Assembly (NCBI RefSeq): GCF_026559675.1
Contig: NZ_CP092891.1
Location: 620,001 to 684,000, forward strand
Length of the DNA stretch: 64,000 nt
DNA from: Microbacterium oxydans
Lineage (GTDB): Bacteria > Actinomycetota > Actinomycetes > Actinomycetales > Microbacteriaceae
Reading direction: 5' to 3'
The stretch's first letter is position 1. Every line of letters starts with the position of its first letter. Under the pieces are notes generated by a model. That model made no database searches and was not told the DNA's origin. It worked only from the letters and a program-made list of their open reading frames with translations. The position numbers were made by a program, and so were the translations under genes. Positions 1-9,054 of this stretch are shown here, one piece after another.

Positions 1-1
1 G

Positions 2-2266
2 CGCGTGTCGGGCAAGGACTCCTACGGCGTGCGGCTGCGCGTGCATCCGGACGGCTCGGCATACGTGTCGGTCGTCCGCCTCACCGACCTCACCGGCGTC
101 AAGAGTCTCGCCGAACGCCGGCTCCCGCTCACGGTGAAGAACGGCACGACACTGAACGTGGCTCTCAGCGTCACCGGCACGAACCCCGTCGCCCTTTCGG
201 CGAAGGCCTGGGCCGCGGGGGCCGCGGAGCCGGGTGCCTGGCAGGTGTCGTACTCGGACGCGTCCGCCTCGCGGCTCCAGGCCCGTGGCGGCTACGCGTT
301 CGCGCTCTACACCTCTTCGGGAGCGAAGGCGGCTGTTCCGGTGCGGATCGACAACGTGCTCGCCACGACTCCGGTCGTCACGCCCCCGGCACCGAAGCCG
401 ACGCCGACGCCCACACCGACGCCCACGCCGGTGCCGACGCCGACTCCCACGCCGACGCCGACGCCGACTCCCACGCCGACGCCGACTCCTGCTCCGGTGC
501 CGACACCCACTCCGACTCCGACGCCGACGCCGACGCCGGCGCCGACGCCCCCGACCGTGCCGGTTCCGCCGACCACCCCCGAAGGCGTGCGCGGCACCCC
601 CGGTGCCGGAGCGCCCGGCTCGCTGTCCTACCCGGCACCGGCGACGGCCGTCTACGCGGCGCCCGGAGGATACGACGGAGCGACCGGAACCCAGAACTCT
701 CCGGTCAAGACCGTCGCGGCCGCGCTGCGACTCGTGCCGAACGGCGGAACGATCGTGCTCCGCGGGGGCACGTATCACGAGGAGATCATCGTCCCGGCGC
801 AGAAGCGCGTCACGATCCAGCCGGCGCCCAACGAGGCGGTCTGGCTCGACGGGACGAAGGTCGTCACGGGCTGGCAGGCATCGGGAAAGACCTGGGTCGT
901 CAGCGGGTGGACCACGGCGCTCGACTCGAGCCCGACGTACACCCAGGGCGCGCCGGACAACACCCAGGCCGAGTGGCGCTTCGTCGACCCCGCCTATCCC
1001 ATGGCGGCGCATCCTGATCAGGTGTGGATCGCCGGCGCCCCGCTGCGCCAGGTCGGGTCCGCGGCGCAGGTGACGACCGGCACCTTCTTCGTCGACACCG
1101 CGGGGAAGCGCCTCGTCATCGGGACGGATCCCACGGGCAAGACGGTCGAGGCGAGCGTGCTCACGCAGGCGCTGTCGATCCGTTCGGCCGGCAGTGAGGT
1201 CCGTGGGATCGGCGTCCGCCGCTACGCGACCAGCGTTCCCCAGATGGGAACGGTGATCGCTGCCGCGGCGAACATCTCCCTGACCGACGTCACGATCCGC
1301 GACAACTCGACGACGGGCTTCTACTCCTGGGCTCCCGGCACCTCGTTGACCCGGGTCTCGTTGATCGGCAACGGTCTGCTCGGCGGCGGGGCCTCGCAGG
1401 CCGACGGCCTCAAGGTCACGAAGATGCTCTCCACCGGCAACAACTCCGAGCGCTTCAACCACTCGCCCGTGTCCGGTGCCTTCAAGGTCACGAGGACGCA
1501 GCGGGTGACGGTCACCGACAGCGCGTTCACCGGCAACTACGGACGCGGTCCCTGGTTTGACGAGTCGGTGGTGGACATCGCGTTCACGGGCAACGACGTC
1601 ATCGGCAACGCCGGCCACGGCCTGCTCGTCGAGCTGTCCGAGCGTGCCGTCGTGGCCGACAACATCATCGCGCGCAACGGTGACTTCGGACTCTTCGTGC
1701 TCAATTCCGGAAACGTCAAGATCTGGAACAACACCTTCGTCGGCAACGCGAACCGCAACATCAGCATCGGGCAGGACGCTCGCCGCGCCTCCGACCCGAA
1801 CGCGGCCGGTCACGACCCGCGGACGCGGTATGCACCGCTGGCGCCGTGGATCGTCCGCAACGTCGTGATGTCGAACAACGTCATGGCGGAGAGCGCCGGC
1901 AACTGCCTGGTCTGCGTGCAGGACTACTCGCTGCAGTACACCGGCTCGCAGATGGTGTCGAGCGTCAACGGAAACCTCTATCACCGGACCGCGGCCGGCA
2001 CCCCGAGATGGTTCTCGGCGTGGTCGAAGGGCGCGGTCTCGAGAGATCCTGCGGTGACCGACACCCTGGCCGCCTTCGCCGCCTCGACCGGGCAGGACCG
2101 GCGGTCCCGGTTCGCGGAGGGGACGAGCGTGGTCACCGGTGCGTACGCCCTGCAGCCTGCGTATCGCGCGGTTCAGGCGTCCGTGGCGGTCCCGGTGCCG
2201 ACGGATGTCGCTTCGGTATCGCGACTCCCCGGTAACAGCGCGACCCTGGGGGCCCTGCCACGGTGA
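2..2266 (+). CDS. Secreted right-handed beta-helix protein, 5'-truncated by window edge
   Basis: The reading frame is open from the first bases, so the true start and any signal peptide lie outside the window; a GTG at position 5 is probably internal. Three parts are visible: an N-terminal remnant of about 120 residues that looks like a beta-sandwich binding domain, a Pro-Thr linker (roughly residues 125-195), and a C-terminal parallel beta-helix region with repeated Asn-rich rungs and a DUF1565-like opening (GGTIVLRGGTYHEE). Such proteins are usually exported and act on or bind polysaccharides. It is followed after 10 bases by a flippase gene, so it belongs to the surface polysaccharide locus. 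Substrate and catalytic residues are not clear, so lyase versus structural role is open. Confidence 0.8.
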   Translation, partial: RVSGKDSYGVRLRVHPDGSAYVSVVRLTDLTGVKSLAERRLPLTVKNGTTLNVALSVTGTNPVALSAKAWAAGAAEPGAWQVSYSDASASRLQARGGYAFALYTSSGAKAAVPVRIDNVLATTPVVTPPAPKPTPTPTPTPTPVPTPTPTPTPTPTPTPTPTPAPVPTPTPTPTPTPTPAPTPPTVPVPPTTPEGVRGTPGAGAPGSLSYPAPATAVYAAPGGYDGATGTQNSPVKTVAAALRLVPNGGTIVLRGGTYHEEIIVPAQKRVTIQPAPNEAVWLDGTKVVTGWQASGKTWVVSGWTTALDSSPTYTQGAPDNTQAEWRFVDPAYPMAAHPDQVWIAGAPLRQVGSAAQVTTGTFFVDTAGKRLVIGTDPTGKTVEASVLTQALSIRSAGSEVRGIGVRRYATSVPQMGTVIAAAANISLTDVTIRDNSTTGFYSWAPGTSLTRVSLIGNGLLGGGASQADGLKVTKMLSTGNNSERFNHSPVSGAFKVTRTQRVTVTDSAFTGNYGRGPWFDESVVDIAFTGNDVIGNAGHGLLVELSERAVVADNIIARNGDFGLFVLNSGNVKIWNNTFVGNANRNISIGQDARRASDPNAAGHDPRTRYAPLAPWIVRNVVMSNNVMAESAGNCLVCVQDYSLQYTGSQMVSSVNGNLYHRTAAGTPRWFSAWSKGAVSRDPAVTDTLAAFAASTGQDRRSRFAEGTSVVTGAYALQPAYRAVQASVAVPVPTDVASVSRLPGNSATLGALPR
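391..548 (+). repeat. Pro-Thr linker coding repeat (low complexity)
   Basis: Hexamer-like tandem units of ccgacg/ccgact encode alternating Pro and Thr. This is the interdomain linker of the beta-helix protein. It is also why spurious open frames appear on both strands here. Confidence 0.85.
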
Positions 2267-2276
2267 CGATGTAGGT

Positions 2277-3611
2277 ATGGGTTCACTTCTCGCTGTCGGC
2301 GCCCGCGCGCTGACGATGGTCATCGCGCTGGTCTGTGGCGTTCTCACGACCCGGATGATCATCGGCGGCGCGGGCGTCGACAGCTTCGCCCTCTACACGC
2401 TGCTCACCACCATCCCCTCGCTGCTCACCTTCACCGACCTCGGCAGCGGGGCGGTGCTGGTCAATGCGGTGGCGACGAGTGACGATGTGCGCACCGACGA
2501 GAAGCTGCGCTACCAGCTGACCTCGGTCGGGCGCGTGCTCCTCATGTTCGCGACGATCGCGATGGCGATCAACACGATCTTCGTGCTCACGGGCGCCTGG
2601 GAACTGGTCTTCGGAGAGGCGGGCGGAAGGCCGGGTGCGTCGCTGGCGGCGTTCTACTGCGTGACGATCTTCTGCCTCGGGATCCCGCTCGGGATCTGGG
2701 CGCGCATCATGCTCGGGCAGCGCCGGAACCACATCGTGATCCTGCTGCAGGGGCTCATCTCACCGCTCACCCTGGCCGGCGTCTGGCTGATCCTCACGTT
2801 CGGCGGCGACGACCTGCACTCCTTCGTGGCCGTGGCGTCGTTCGCGGCCTCGTTCCTGGTGTCCGTGCTGGGCGTGCTCATCACGGCCCGCACCACCTCG
2901 CCGTTGATCCCGGCGGCAGCCCGGATGGTCCTGCGTCCTCGTCGCTATCCCGGTGTGCGCGTGATGGATGTCGGCTGGCCGATGCTGGCGCAGATGGTCA
3001 CCTATCCCATCGCCGTCGGCTCGCAGCGTTACGTGATCGCGCAGCTCGGCGGACCGGCCGACGTGGCCGAGTACGGCGTGGCGGGGCAGGTCTTCTTCGC
3101 GCTGAACGGCCTCGTCATGGCGGGCGGGCTCGCGCTCTGGCCGCACTTCGCGCGGATGCGACACGACGGTGGACTCCGCCGCGGACCGTTCCTGCTGTCC
3201 GCCCTGTTCGCCGCCGCCATCGCGATCGCGACGGTGATGGTGTGGCTGGTCGGTCCGTGGCTGTTCGGGTTCATCACTCAGGGCGAGCTGACCGTCCGTC
3301 CGACCACGATCTTCGCCTTCGGGCTGATGATCATGATGACCGCGGCCGTGTATCCCCTCGGCATGTTCATCATGGACAAGCCGGGCATCCGGTTCCAGGT
3401 CATCCCGACGCTCAGCATGGCGGCGGTGGGGATCGTGCTGTCGTTCGTCCTGACACCGGTGCTCGGCATCGCCGGTCCCCTGATCGGAGTCGCCTTCGCG
3501 CTCGTCGTGTGCCAGCTGATCCCGTTCTCGATCTACATCGTGCGACATCGCTCGCGCCTCACGGCCGGAAGCCGCGAATCGGTCGCGCAGGCCGGCGACG
3601 GCGGCGCGTAG
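2277..3611 (+). CDS. Polysaccharide flippase, Wzx/MATE-like (444 aa)
   Basis: A polytopic membrane protein with about twelve hydrophobic segments, no large soluble domain and a basic C-terminal tail, as in the MOP flippase superfamily that moves undecaprenyl-linked repeat units across the membrane. The ATG at 2277 is chosen because it starts straight into the first membrane segment (MGSLLAVGARALTMVIALV); the longer open frame from 2139 lies inside the previous gene. It starts 10 bases after the beta-helix gene and is likely co-transcribed with it. Downstream genes for glycosyltransferases and a lipid-linked sugar-phosphate transferase converge on it, consistent with Wzx/Wzy-type assembly. No Wzy polymerase is visible in the window. 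Confidence 0.8.
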   Translation: MGSLLAVGARALTMVIALVCGVLTTRMIIGGAGVDSFALYTLLTTIPSLLTFTDLGSGAVLVNAVATSDDVRTDEKLRYQLTSVGRVLLMFATIAMAINTIFVLTGAWELVFGEAGGRPGASLAAFYCVTIFCLGIPLGIWARIMLGQRRNHIVILLQGLISPLTLAGVWLILTFGGDDLHSFVAVASFAASFLVSVLGVLITARTTSPLIPAAARMVLRPRRYPGVRVMDVGWPMLAQMVTYPIAVGSQRYVIAQLGGPADVAEYGVAGQVFFALNGLVMAGGLALWPHFARMRHDGGLRRGPFLLSALFAAAIAIATVMVWLVGPWLFGFITQGELTVRPTTIFAFGLMIMMTAAVYPLGMFIMDKPGIRFQVIPTLSMAAVGIVLSFVLTPVLGIAGPLIGVAFALVVCQLIPFSIYIVRHRSRLTAGSRESVAQAGDGGA

Positions 3612-3621
3612 GCGGCGGCCG

Positions 3622-4758
3622 TCAGCTCAGGACGTGTGCCGTGATGCTCGACCGGTACACAGCCGGAGCGTGGCGGCGAAGCGCCTCGGCACGGCTGTCG
3701 GCGACGGTCGAGACCATCTCGTCCCACCGGGTGTCGATGTCGGTGAGCGCGGCCGCGATCGAATCCGGGTCTCCGGGCGTGATGAGCTGCGCGGTCGCGT
3801 AGCCGCCGGCCGCCTCGCGCAGCCCGCTGCTGTCGCTCGCGATCACGGGACGCAGTGCGAGGATGCCCTCGACGGCGGTGTTCCCGAACGGCTCGTCGAC
3901 GCGTGAGGGCACGACGAGCACGTCGGCCTCGGCGAGGAACGGCCAGATGTCCGGATGGAATCCCGCGAAGTCGACCGGGACCCCGGCCTCCGCGGCCTGC
4001 TGGCGCAGGTCACGCTCGAACCACTCGTACCCTTCGAAGACGGCGCCGAGGAGGGTGACGTCGACCGGGCGTCCGGCCGCGTGCATCCGAGATGCGGCGT
4101 CGATCACGAGGTCGGGGCCCTTGCGCGGCGAGAGGCGTCCGACGTAGAGCACGCGGAGTGCACGCTCGACGCGCGGTCGCGGGGCCAGGGGATGCGGCGG
4201 TGACGCGACCCCGTTGTAGACGACGTGCGAGCGGCGGGCGAGAGCGGGGAGCGCGGCGCGGATCGTGTCGAGGCTGAAACGACTGTTCACCAGCGTGCGG
4301 TGGGAGGCGAGGTGGGGGGAGTAGAGGATGCCGTTGACGAGGCGGTTGCCCGACGCCTCGGCCTCGTGGACGTGGCTCACCGAGCGCGTGCGCCGCAGCC
4401 GCGCGACGAGCGGCCACTGCGGGATGATGATCGTCGAGACGTAGACGACGTCGGGGCGCAGCCGTCCGATCAGTCGCCACGCGGCGCCGAGACCGCGGAA
4501 GGTGTCGCGGAAGAGACGCGGAAGCCCGTGCGGTGTCAGCAGGACCTTGCGCAGGACGAGCATCGGGACGATGACGACCTCGGCGCCGGCCGCTACGAGC
4601 TCCTGGACGAGGAGTCCGGAGCTCGGCAGAGCGACCACGACGCGGGCGCCCGTCTCGACGAGGCCGATGGCGCTCTCCAGGAGCATCCGGTCGGAGCCGA
4701 ACAGCTCCGCACCGGGATGCACGAGGAGTACCGTCTGCCGTGACGTGTCGTTGCTCAC
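3622..4758 (-). CDS. Glycosyltransferase family 4 (378 aa)
   Basis: GT-B fold enzyme. The N-terminal Rossmann half opens with a nucleotide-sugar GT4-like start (HPGAELFGSDRMLLES), the C-terminal half has YVGRLSPRKGPDLVIDA, and the donor-binding EX7E-type stretch is seen in EPFGNTAVEG. It presumably adds one sugar to a lipid-linked oligosaccharide at the inner face of the membrane. The ATG overlaps the stop of the upstream glycosyltransferase by four bases (ATGA), so the two are translationally coupled. The sugar specificity cannot be read from the sequence. Confidence 0.85.
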   Translation of the reverse strand: MSNDTSRQTVLLVHPGAELFGSDRMLLESAIGLVETGARVVVALPSSGLLVQELVAAGAEVVIVPMLVLRKVLLTPHGLPRLFRDTFRGLGAAWRLIGRLRPDVVYVSTIIIPQWPLVARLRRTRSVSHVHEAEASGNRLVNGILYSPHLASHRTLVNSRFSLDTIRAALPALARRSHVVYNGVASPPHPLAPRPRVERALRVLYVGRLSPRKGPDLVIDAASRMHAAGRPVDVTLLGAVFEGYEWFERDLRQQAAEAGVPVDFAGFHPDIWPFLAEADVLVVPSRVDEPFGNTAVEGILALRPVIASDSSGLREAAGGYATAQLITPGDPDSIAAALTDIDTRWDEMVSTVADSRAEALRRHAPAVYRSSITAHVLS

Positions 4759-5951
4759 GGCGCAGCCGATCCGGCAGGTGCGGGAGCCCAGTCGGTTGTC
4801 CGGCGCCGAGCGCGCCGGGCGCCCGGATGGATGGTCGAGCGCTCCGCGAGCCGACGGGCCAGAGCTTCGTACTCGTCGGCGACGTCGTCCCAGCGGAAGC
4901 GCGTGCGTGCGAGTTCCTGCACAGTCGTCGCGAAGGAGGCGGTCCGCTCCGGATCGGCCTCCGCGGCCATGACGTGCGCGGCGACGTCCTCCGCATCGGA
5001 GAAGAACCAGCCGTTGCCGTCGAGCACCTCGCGGTTGAAGGGCACATCGAAGCCGATCACGGCGGTCCCGGCACCCATGGCACGGAGCAGAGAGGGGTTG
5101 GTGCCCCCGACCGAGTGGCCGTGCAGGTAGGTCAGCGCGTTCGCGTACAGGGCATCGAGGAGCTCCTGGTCGTAGACCCCGCCGACGAGCCGGATCCGGT
5201 CGTCGCTATCGGCCACGCGCTGGATCTCCTGGGTGTACCCGGCGCTGTAGGGTGCGGAGCCGACCACCACGAGCGGCAGCTTCGCGTCGCTGGCGTGATA
5301 GCCCTGCACGATCTCGAGCACGTGGTTCTCGGGCTCGAACCGGGCCACCACCACGTGGTACCCGCCGGGCGTGAGGTCCATCTCGGCGACGCCGCGCGCG
5401 GGCAGCTCATCGAGAATCGGGGCGCCGTAGCGGATGAGCTCCGTCGGCACGTCGAACTGGTGGCGGTAGTAGTCGGCGATGCCGGGTGCGTCCGCGATCA
5501 GCGCGTCGGCGGTGCGGACGCCGAACTGCTCCGCCCAGCGGTAGTACGCCTTGCCGCGCGGTCCCCACTTCGAGCGCCGCCACTCGAGGCCGTCCATGTG
5601 CAGCGCGACGGGCGCGCGGCGCATCCGGAGCAGCGGCAGGAACGGCGAGTTGGCGGCGTTGAAGACGAAGGTGGCATCGGGTCGCCGTCGGAACATGAGA
5701 TGCAGCGCCGACAACCCGGTGTGCGAGAGCGTCTCTACCTGCTTGATCGGCACCGCGGGGAGGTGCACGACCCGCATGCCGAGGTACTCCTTCTCGCGCC
5801 GCTCCGAACCGCGGGTGTACACGACGACGTCGTGGCCGCGGTCCGCCAGTCGGCGACCGACCTCCTCGACGGCGGTCTCGAAACCGCCATAGGCCGCGGG
5901 CACTCCTCGGGTCCCCACCATCGCGATGGTGAGGCGGTTCGAATTGCTCAT
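4755..5951 (-). CDS. Glycosyltransferase, DUF1972/GT1-like (398 aa)
   Basis: The N-terminus has the DUF1972 signature GTRGVPAAYGGFETAVEEV found in rhamnosyltransferase-like enzymes of surface polysaccharide clusters. A C-terminal glycosyltransferase half contains the donor site region GHSVGGTNPSLLRAMGAG. It starts four bases after the stop of the sugar transferase upstream and overlaps the next gene by four bases, making a three-gene minus-strand operon. Its likely role is an early glycosyl transfer onto the lipid-linked sugar. Assignment to rhamnose transfer is only by family resemblance. Confidence 0.85.
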   Translation of the reverse strand: MSNSNRLTIAMVGTRGVPAAYGGFETAVEEVGRRLADRGHDVVVYTRGSERREKEYLGMRVVHLPAVPIKQVETLSHTGLSALHLMFRRRPDATFVFNAANSPFLPLLRMRRAPVALHMDGLEWRRSKWGPRGKAYYRWAEQFGVRTADALIADAPGIADYYRHQFDVPTELIRYGAPILDELPARGVAEMDLTPGGYHVVVARFEPENHVLEIVQGYHASDAKLPLVVVGSAPYSAGYTQEIQRVADSDDRIRLVGGVYDQELLDALYANALTYLHGHSVGGTNPSLLRAMGAGTAVIGFDVPFNREVLDGNGWFFSDAEDVAAHVMAAEADPERTASFATTVQELARTRFRWDDVADEYEALARRLAERSTIHPGARRARRRTTDWAPAPAGSAAP

Positions 5952-5955
5952 CCGA

Positions 5956-7482
5956 TCAGTATGCCCCGCTGGGCTGCACCATGACCTTGGCGGTGCGCCA
6001 CATGATCTGCAGATCGTTCATGACCGACCAGTTCTCGACGTACCGCAGGTCGAGGCGCACGCTCTCGTCCCACGAGAGGTCGCTGCGACCGGAGACCTGC
6101 CACAGACCGGTGATCCCGGGCTTGATGTAGAGGCGACGGAACACGGTGCCGTCGTAGGCGGTGACCTCGGTGGGCAGCGGCGGGCGCGGCCCCACGACGC
6201 TCATGTCGCCGATGAGGACGTTCCAGAACTGCGGCAGCTCATCCAGCGAGAGCTTGCGCAGGACCTTGCCCACACGAGTGACGCGCGGGTCGTCCTTCAT
6301 CTTGAAGAGGAGGCCGGCTCCCTCGTTCTGCGCCTTGAGGGTGGCGAGCTGCTGCTCGGCATCCGTCTTCATCGAGCGGAACTTGACCATCTTGAAGCGG
6401 CGTCCGTCGCGGCCGACACGCTCCTGGAAGAAGAAGACCGGACCGGGCGAGTCGAGCTTGATCAGCAGTGCGAGCACGGGTGCCAGCAGGCCGATCGGGA
6501 TCAGCGCGAGCGTGGCGACCGCGACGTCGAGGGCGCGCTTGAGGAGGTGCTGGCCACCCTCGTAGGTCGGGATCTGCACCTGGATCAGGGGCAGGCCCTC
6601 GACGGGCGCGAAGGAGATGCGGGGACCTGCGACATCGGTGAGTCGGCTCGAGAGCACGAGCTCGGCAGCTGTCCCCTCCAGCTGCCAGCTGAGCTGCTTC
6701 ACGAACTCCGGCTCACCCTCGGGCCGGCTCGCCACGATGATCGTGTCGGCGCCGACCTCGGCGGCGACCGACGACACGGAGTTCACGTTCCCCAGAACCG
6801 GGAACCTCGTGTCGTCGATCTCGATGTCGCGTGCATTGCCGTCGAGGAGAGTCGCTCCGACCACCTGGTAGCCGGAAGCGCCGATCGGATGCAGCGTGCG
6901 GACGACGTACTCCACGTCGTCCCGATTGCCCACGACGAGCGTCCGAGAGGCGAATCGCCCCTGCGAACGCTGCGTCTGCAACCAGTGGCGCCACAACCAC
7001 CTGGTCACCAGAAGCGTCAGAACACCGAGCGGCAGCCCCAGCAGCAGCATCAGTTGCATCGACTTCCATGCGAGCAGCACCGCCACGATGGCGATGATCC
7101 CGAAGGCGAGCCCCGAGGCGTGGACCACGCCTCGGTACTCGGTGGCACTCGCGCGGAACAGCGCGGCGTCCCGCGTGTGCAGCGCACTGAGCATGAGGTA
7201 CCACAGCGCGGCGAGGGGGACACCGTCGCGGAGGACCTCGAGCCCGGAGACGCCGGTGGCCAGCTGGATCGTCGCGGTCAGGCCGACGGCGAACAGGATG
7301 ACAGCTGCATCCGTGATCCGCAGTCGCATCCGATAGCGACGCTCCCACTGACGGCGTCTTTCCAGCGTCGCCGAGGCACGCGGTGTGACCACCGTGCGCG
7401 TCACCGACTTGGTGGCTCGCGGAGCGGCGACCGGCACGAAGCCCGTACGAGTGATGCTCAGGGCATCCTCGACGGAAGTCAT
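5956..7482 (-). CDS. Exopolysaccharide polyprenyl glycosylphosphotransferase, WbaP/CpsE type (508 aa)
   Basis: Initiating enzyme that moves sugar-1-phosphate from a nucleotide sugar to undecaprenyl phosphate. There are several N-terminal membrane segments (about residues 50-150), a CoA-binding_3-like Rossmann region, then a membrane segment and the bacterial sugar transferase domain (KRALDVAVATLALIPIGLL, FFFQERVGRDGRRFKMVKFR, PGITGLWQVSGRSDLSWDE). The frame is open to 7722, but the ATG at 7482 is preferred: it is preceded by a GGAG-type site (aaggagcctcggc) and the added residues have no family character. It is first in the operon, and a triplicated sequence lies 30-70 bases upstream. Confidence 0.88.
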   Translation of the reverse strand: MTSVEDALSITRTGFVPVAAPRATKSVTRTVVTPRASATLERRRQWERRYRMRLRITDAAVILFAVGLTATIQLATGVSGLEVLRDGVPLAALWYLMLSALHTRDAALFRASATEYRGVVHASGLAFGIIAIVAVLLAWKSMQLMLLLGLPLGVLTLLVTRWLWRHWLQTQRSQGRFASRTLVVGNRDDVEYVVRTLHPIGASGYQVVGATLLDGNARDIEIDDTRFPVLGNVNSVSSVAAEVGADTIIVASRPEGEPEFVKQLSWQLEGTAAELVLSSRLTDVAGPRISFAPVEGLPLIQVQIPTYEGGQHLLKRALDVAVATLALIPIGLLAPVLALLIKLDSPGPVFFFQERVGRDGRRFKMVKFRSMKTDAEQQLATLKAQNEGAGLLFKMKDDPRVTRVGKVLRKLSLDELPQFWNVLIGDMSVVGPRPPLPTEVTAYDGTVFRRLYIKPGITGLWQVSGRSDLSWDESVRLDLRYVENWSVMNDLQIMWRTAKVMVQPSGAY

Positions 7483-7511
7483 GCCGAGGCTCCTTGAGCC
7501 GTGAATGTACG

Positions 7512-7553
7512 CAGATATCCCCAGTGCGTCATCAGATTTCCCCAGATTCCCCA
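7512..7553. promoter_or_regulatory. Three direct copies of CAGAT(W)TCCCCA upstream of EPS operon
   Basis: Copies at 7512-7523, 7533-7544 and 7543-7553 read cagatatcccca, cagatttcccca and cagattcccca. They lie between the start of the sugar transferase gene and its upstream leader. A triplicated 11-12 base word in an otherwise non-repetitive intergenic region suggests a regulator-binding array. The binding protein is unknown. Confidence 0.4.
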
Positions 7554-7780
7554 GACCATGAACCCCACGTTCACGGCATCCGTCTGCGTCCCGACCCCTC
7601 GGGTCCTGCTGAAACTCTCCGTGATTCCCACATCGCGGAGTGCGTTTTTCGCCGTCCCACACGGCGGTCGCTGACAGCAGGCACTGCAGACTTCTCTCAC
7701 TGTAGCGGAACATGGCCGCCATCGGAAGGTAATTCTGTCGAATGGACGAATCCGCTCTCCTCCTCGCGCCGCGCGAGCGC

Positions 7781-7786
7781 TATCCT
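7781..7786 (+). promoter_or_regulatory. -10 hexamer TATCCT, leaderless start of ltrA-like gene
   Basis: TATCCT, six bases, then GTG at 7793. This is the same spacing as in many other genes of the window and decides the start of the LtrA-like gene. Confidence 0.55.
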
Positions 7787-7792
7787 TTCGCG

Positions 7793-8977
7793 GTGACCGC
7801 GAACTCAGACGCTCCGCGCTTCCGGCTCCATCGGATGCTGCCGCGCGATCCCGCCCAGCCGCATCGCACAGCGAGCACCCTCGAGCTGTTCTTCGACCTC
7901 GTGTTCGTCGTCGCCGTGAGCATCGCCTCCGCCCAGCTGCATGACGCGCTGCGCGAGGGCGAGTTCCTGCACGGCATCACCTCCTACGCGATGCTGTTCT
8001 TCGCGATCTGGTGGGCCTGGATGAACTTCACGTGGTTCGCGACCTCGTTCGACACGGACGACTGGCTCTACCGCGTCACCACGTTCGTGCAGATGGGCGG
8101 CGTCCTCGTGTTCGCCGCCGGCATCCCGAGCGCGTTCGACGAGGGCGACTTCACGATCCCCGTCATCGGCTACGTCGTCATGCGCATCGCCATGGTCGCG
8201 CAATGGCTGCGGGCGTCCCGGACCGCGGGGCCGCTGCGCTCGGCCACGCTTCGCTACGCATTCGGCATCGCGGCGGTCCAGGTGCTGTGGATCCTGTTCC
8301 TCCTGATCCCGACCGGACCGCTGCAGTTCGTCGCCTTCGCGGTGTTCGCGCTGATCGAGATCGCCGTGCCCGTCTTCGCCGAGTACCGCAGGCAGACGCC
8401 CTGGCACCCGCACCACATCACGGAGCGCTACGGACTGTTCACCCTCATCGTCCTCGGCGAGAGCCTGTTGGCGTCGGCGAACGCCATCGTGGACGCGCTG
8501 GACGAGGTCGAGGCGCTCGGGCCGCTGATCGCGATCGCCGTCCTCACGCTCGTGGTCACCGCCTCGCTGTGGTGGATCTACTTCTGGCCGCCGCATCATC
8601 GCGCCATCACGAGCTTCGGCCGCTCCCTCCGCTACGGCTACACCCACTACTTCGTGTTCGCCGCAGCCGCCGCCTTCTCGGCGGGGATCGAGGTCGAGCT
8701 CGACGTGCTCACGGGGGAGAGCCACCTCTCCAACATCGCGGCGTCGTTCACCGTCACGGTCCCGATCGCGATCTTCCTGATCGGGATCTGGTGGATCGCC
8801 ATCCGCGAGAACGCCGATCGGGTGGTGAACACGGTGGTCCCGATCGGTGCGCTCCTGGTGCTCCTCGATCCGGTGCTCCCGGTGCCCGTCACCCTCACGG
8901 CGCTGATCCTCGTCGGGATCGTCGTGGTCCTGGTGATCCGGCCTCCGCTGCCGCAGGCGGACATAGACAAGACATAG
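7793..8977 (+). CDS. ltrA: Low temperature requirement protein A family (394 aa)
   Basis: The conserved LtrA opening is present (RMLPRDPAQPHRTASTLELF followed by FDLVFVVAVS), then about ten membrane segments including YGLFTLIVLGESLLASANAI. LtrA-like proteins are integral membrane proteins of uncertain biochemical role, first linked to cold growth in Listeria. An ATG at 7742 would add 17 residues and is preceded by a weak ggaagg. I prefer the GTG at 7793 because a -10 hexamer sits six bases before it and the protein then begins as homologues do. It is monocistronic, with opposite-strand genes upstream and a separate RBS-led gene 77 bases downstream. Confidence 0.85.
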   Translation: MTANSDAPRFRLHRMLPRDPAQPHRTASTLELFFDLVFVVAVSIASAQLHDALREGEFLHGITSYAMLFFAIWWAWMNFTWFATSFDTDDWLYRVTTFVQMGGVLVFAAGIPSAFDEGDFTIPVIGYVVMRIAMVAQWLRASRTAGPLRSATLRYAFGIAAVQVLWILFLLIPTGPLQFVAFAVFALIEIAVPVFAEYRRQTPWHPHHITERYGLFTLIVLGESLLASANAIVDALDEVEALGPLIAIAVLTLVVTASLWWIYFWPPHHRAITSFGRSLRYGYTHYFVFAAAAAFSAGIEVELDVLTGESHLSNIAASFTVTVPIAIFLIGIWWIAIRENADRVVNTVVPIGALLVLLDPVLPVPVTLTALILVGIVVVLVIRPPLPQADIDKT

Positions 8978-9054
8978 CGCAGACAGGGAATGCTGATCGG
9001 AAGCTTCGCGAGCATGGTGGCCGGACACCAGCCGCCCGCCGAAGGAGCCAGATC

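Noticed and set aside
391..548. Long open frames on both strands over the Pro-Thr linker
   Set aside because: They arise from the triplet repeat of the real gene and encode only low-complexity Gly-Val, Arg-rich or Ser-Ala runs.
2139..2276. 46-codon N-terminal extension of the flippase
   Set aside because: It lies in the beta-helix gene in another frame and is Arg-rich without membrane character.
8011..9054. Upstream extension of the intradiol dioxygenase frame
   Set aside because: The sequence is the second frame of the LtrA-like gene. The ATG at 9055 has a proper gaaggag site.
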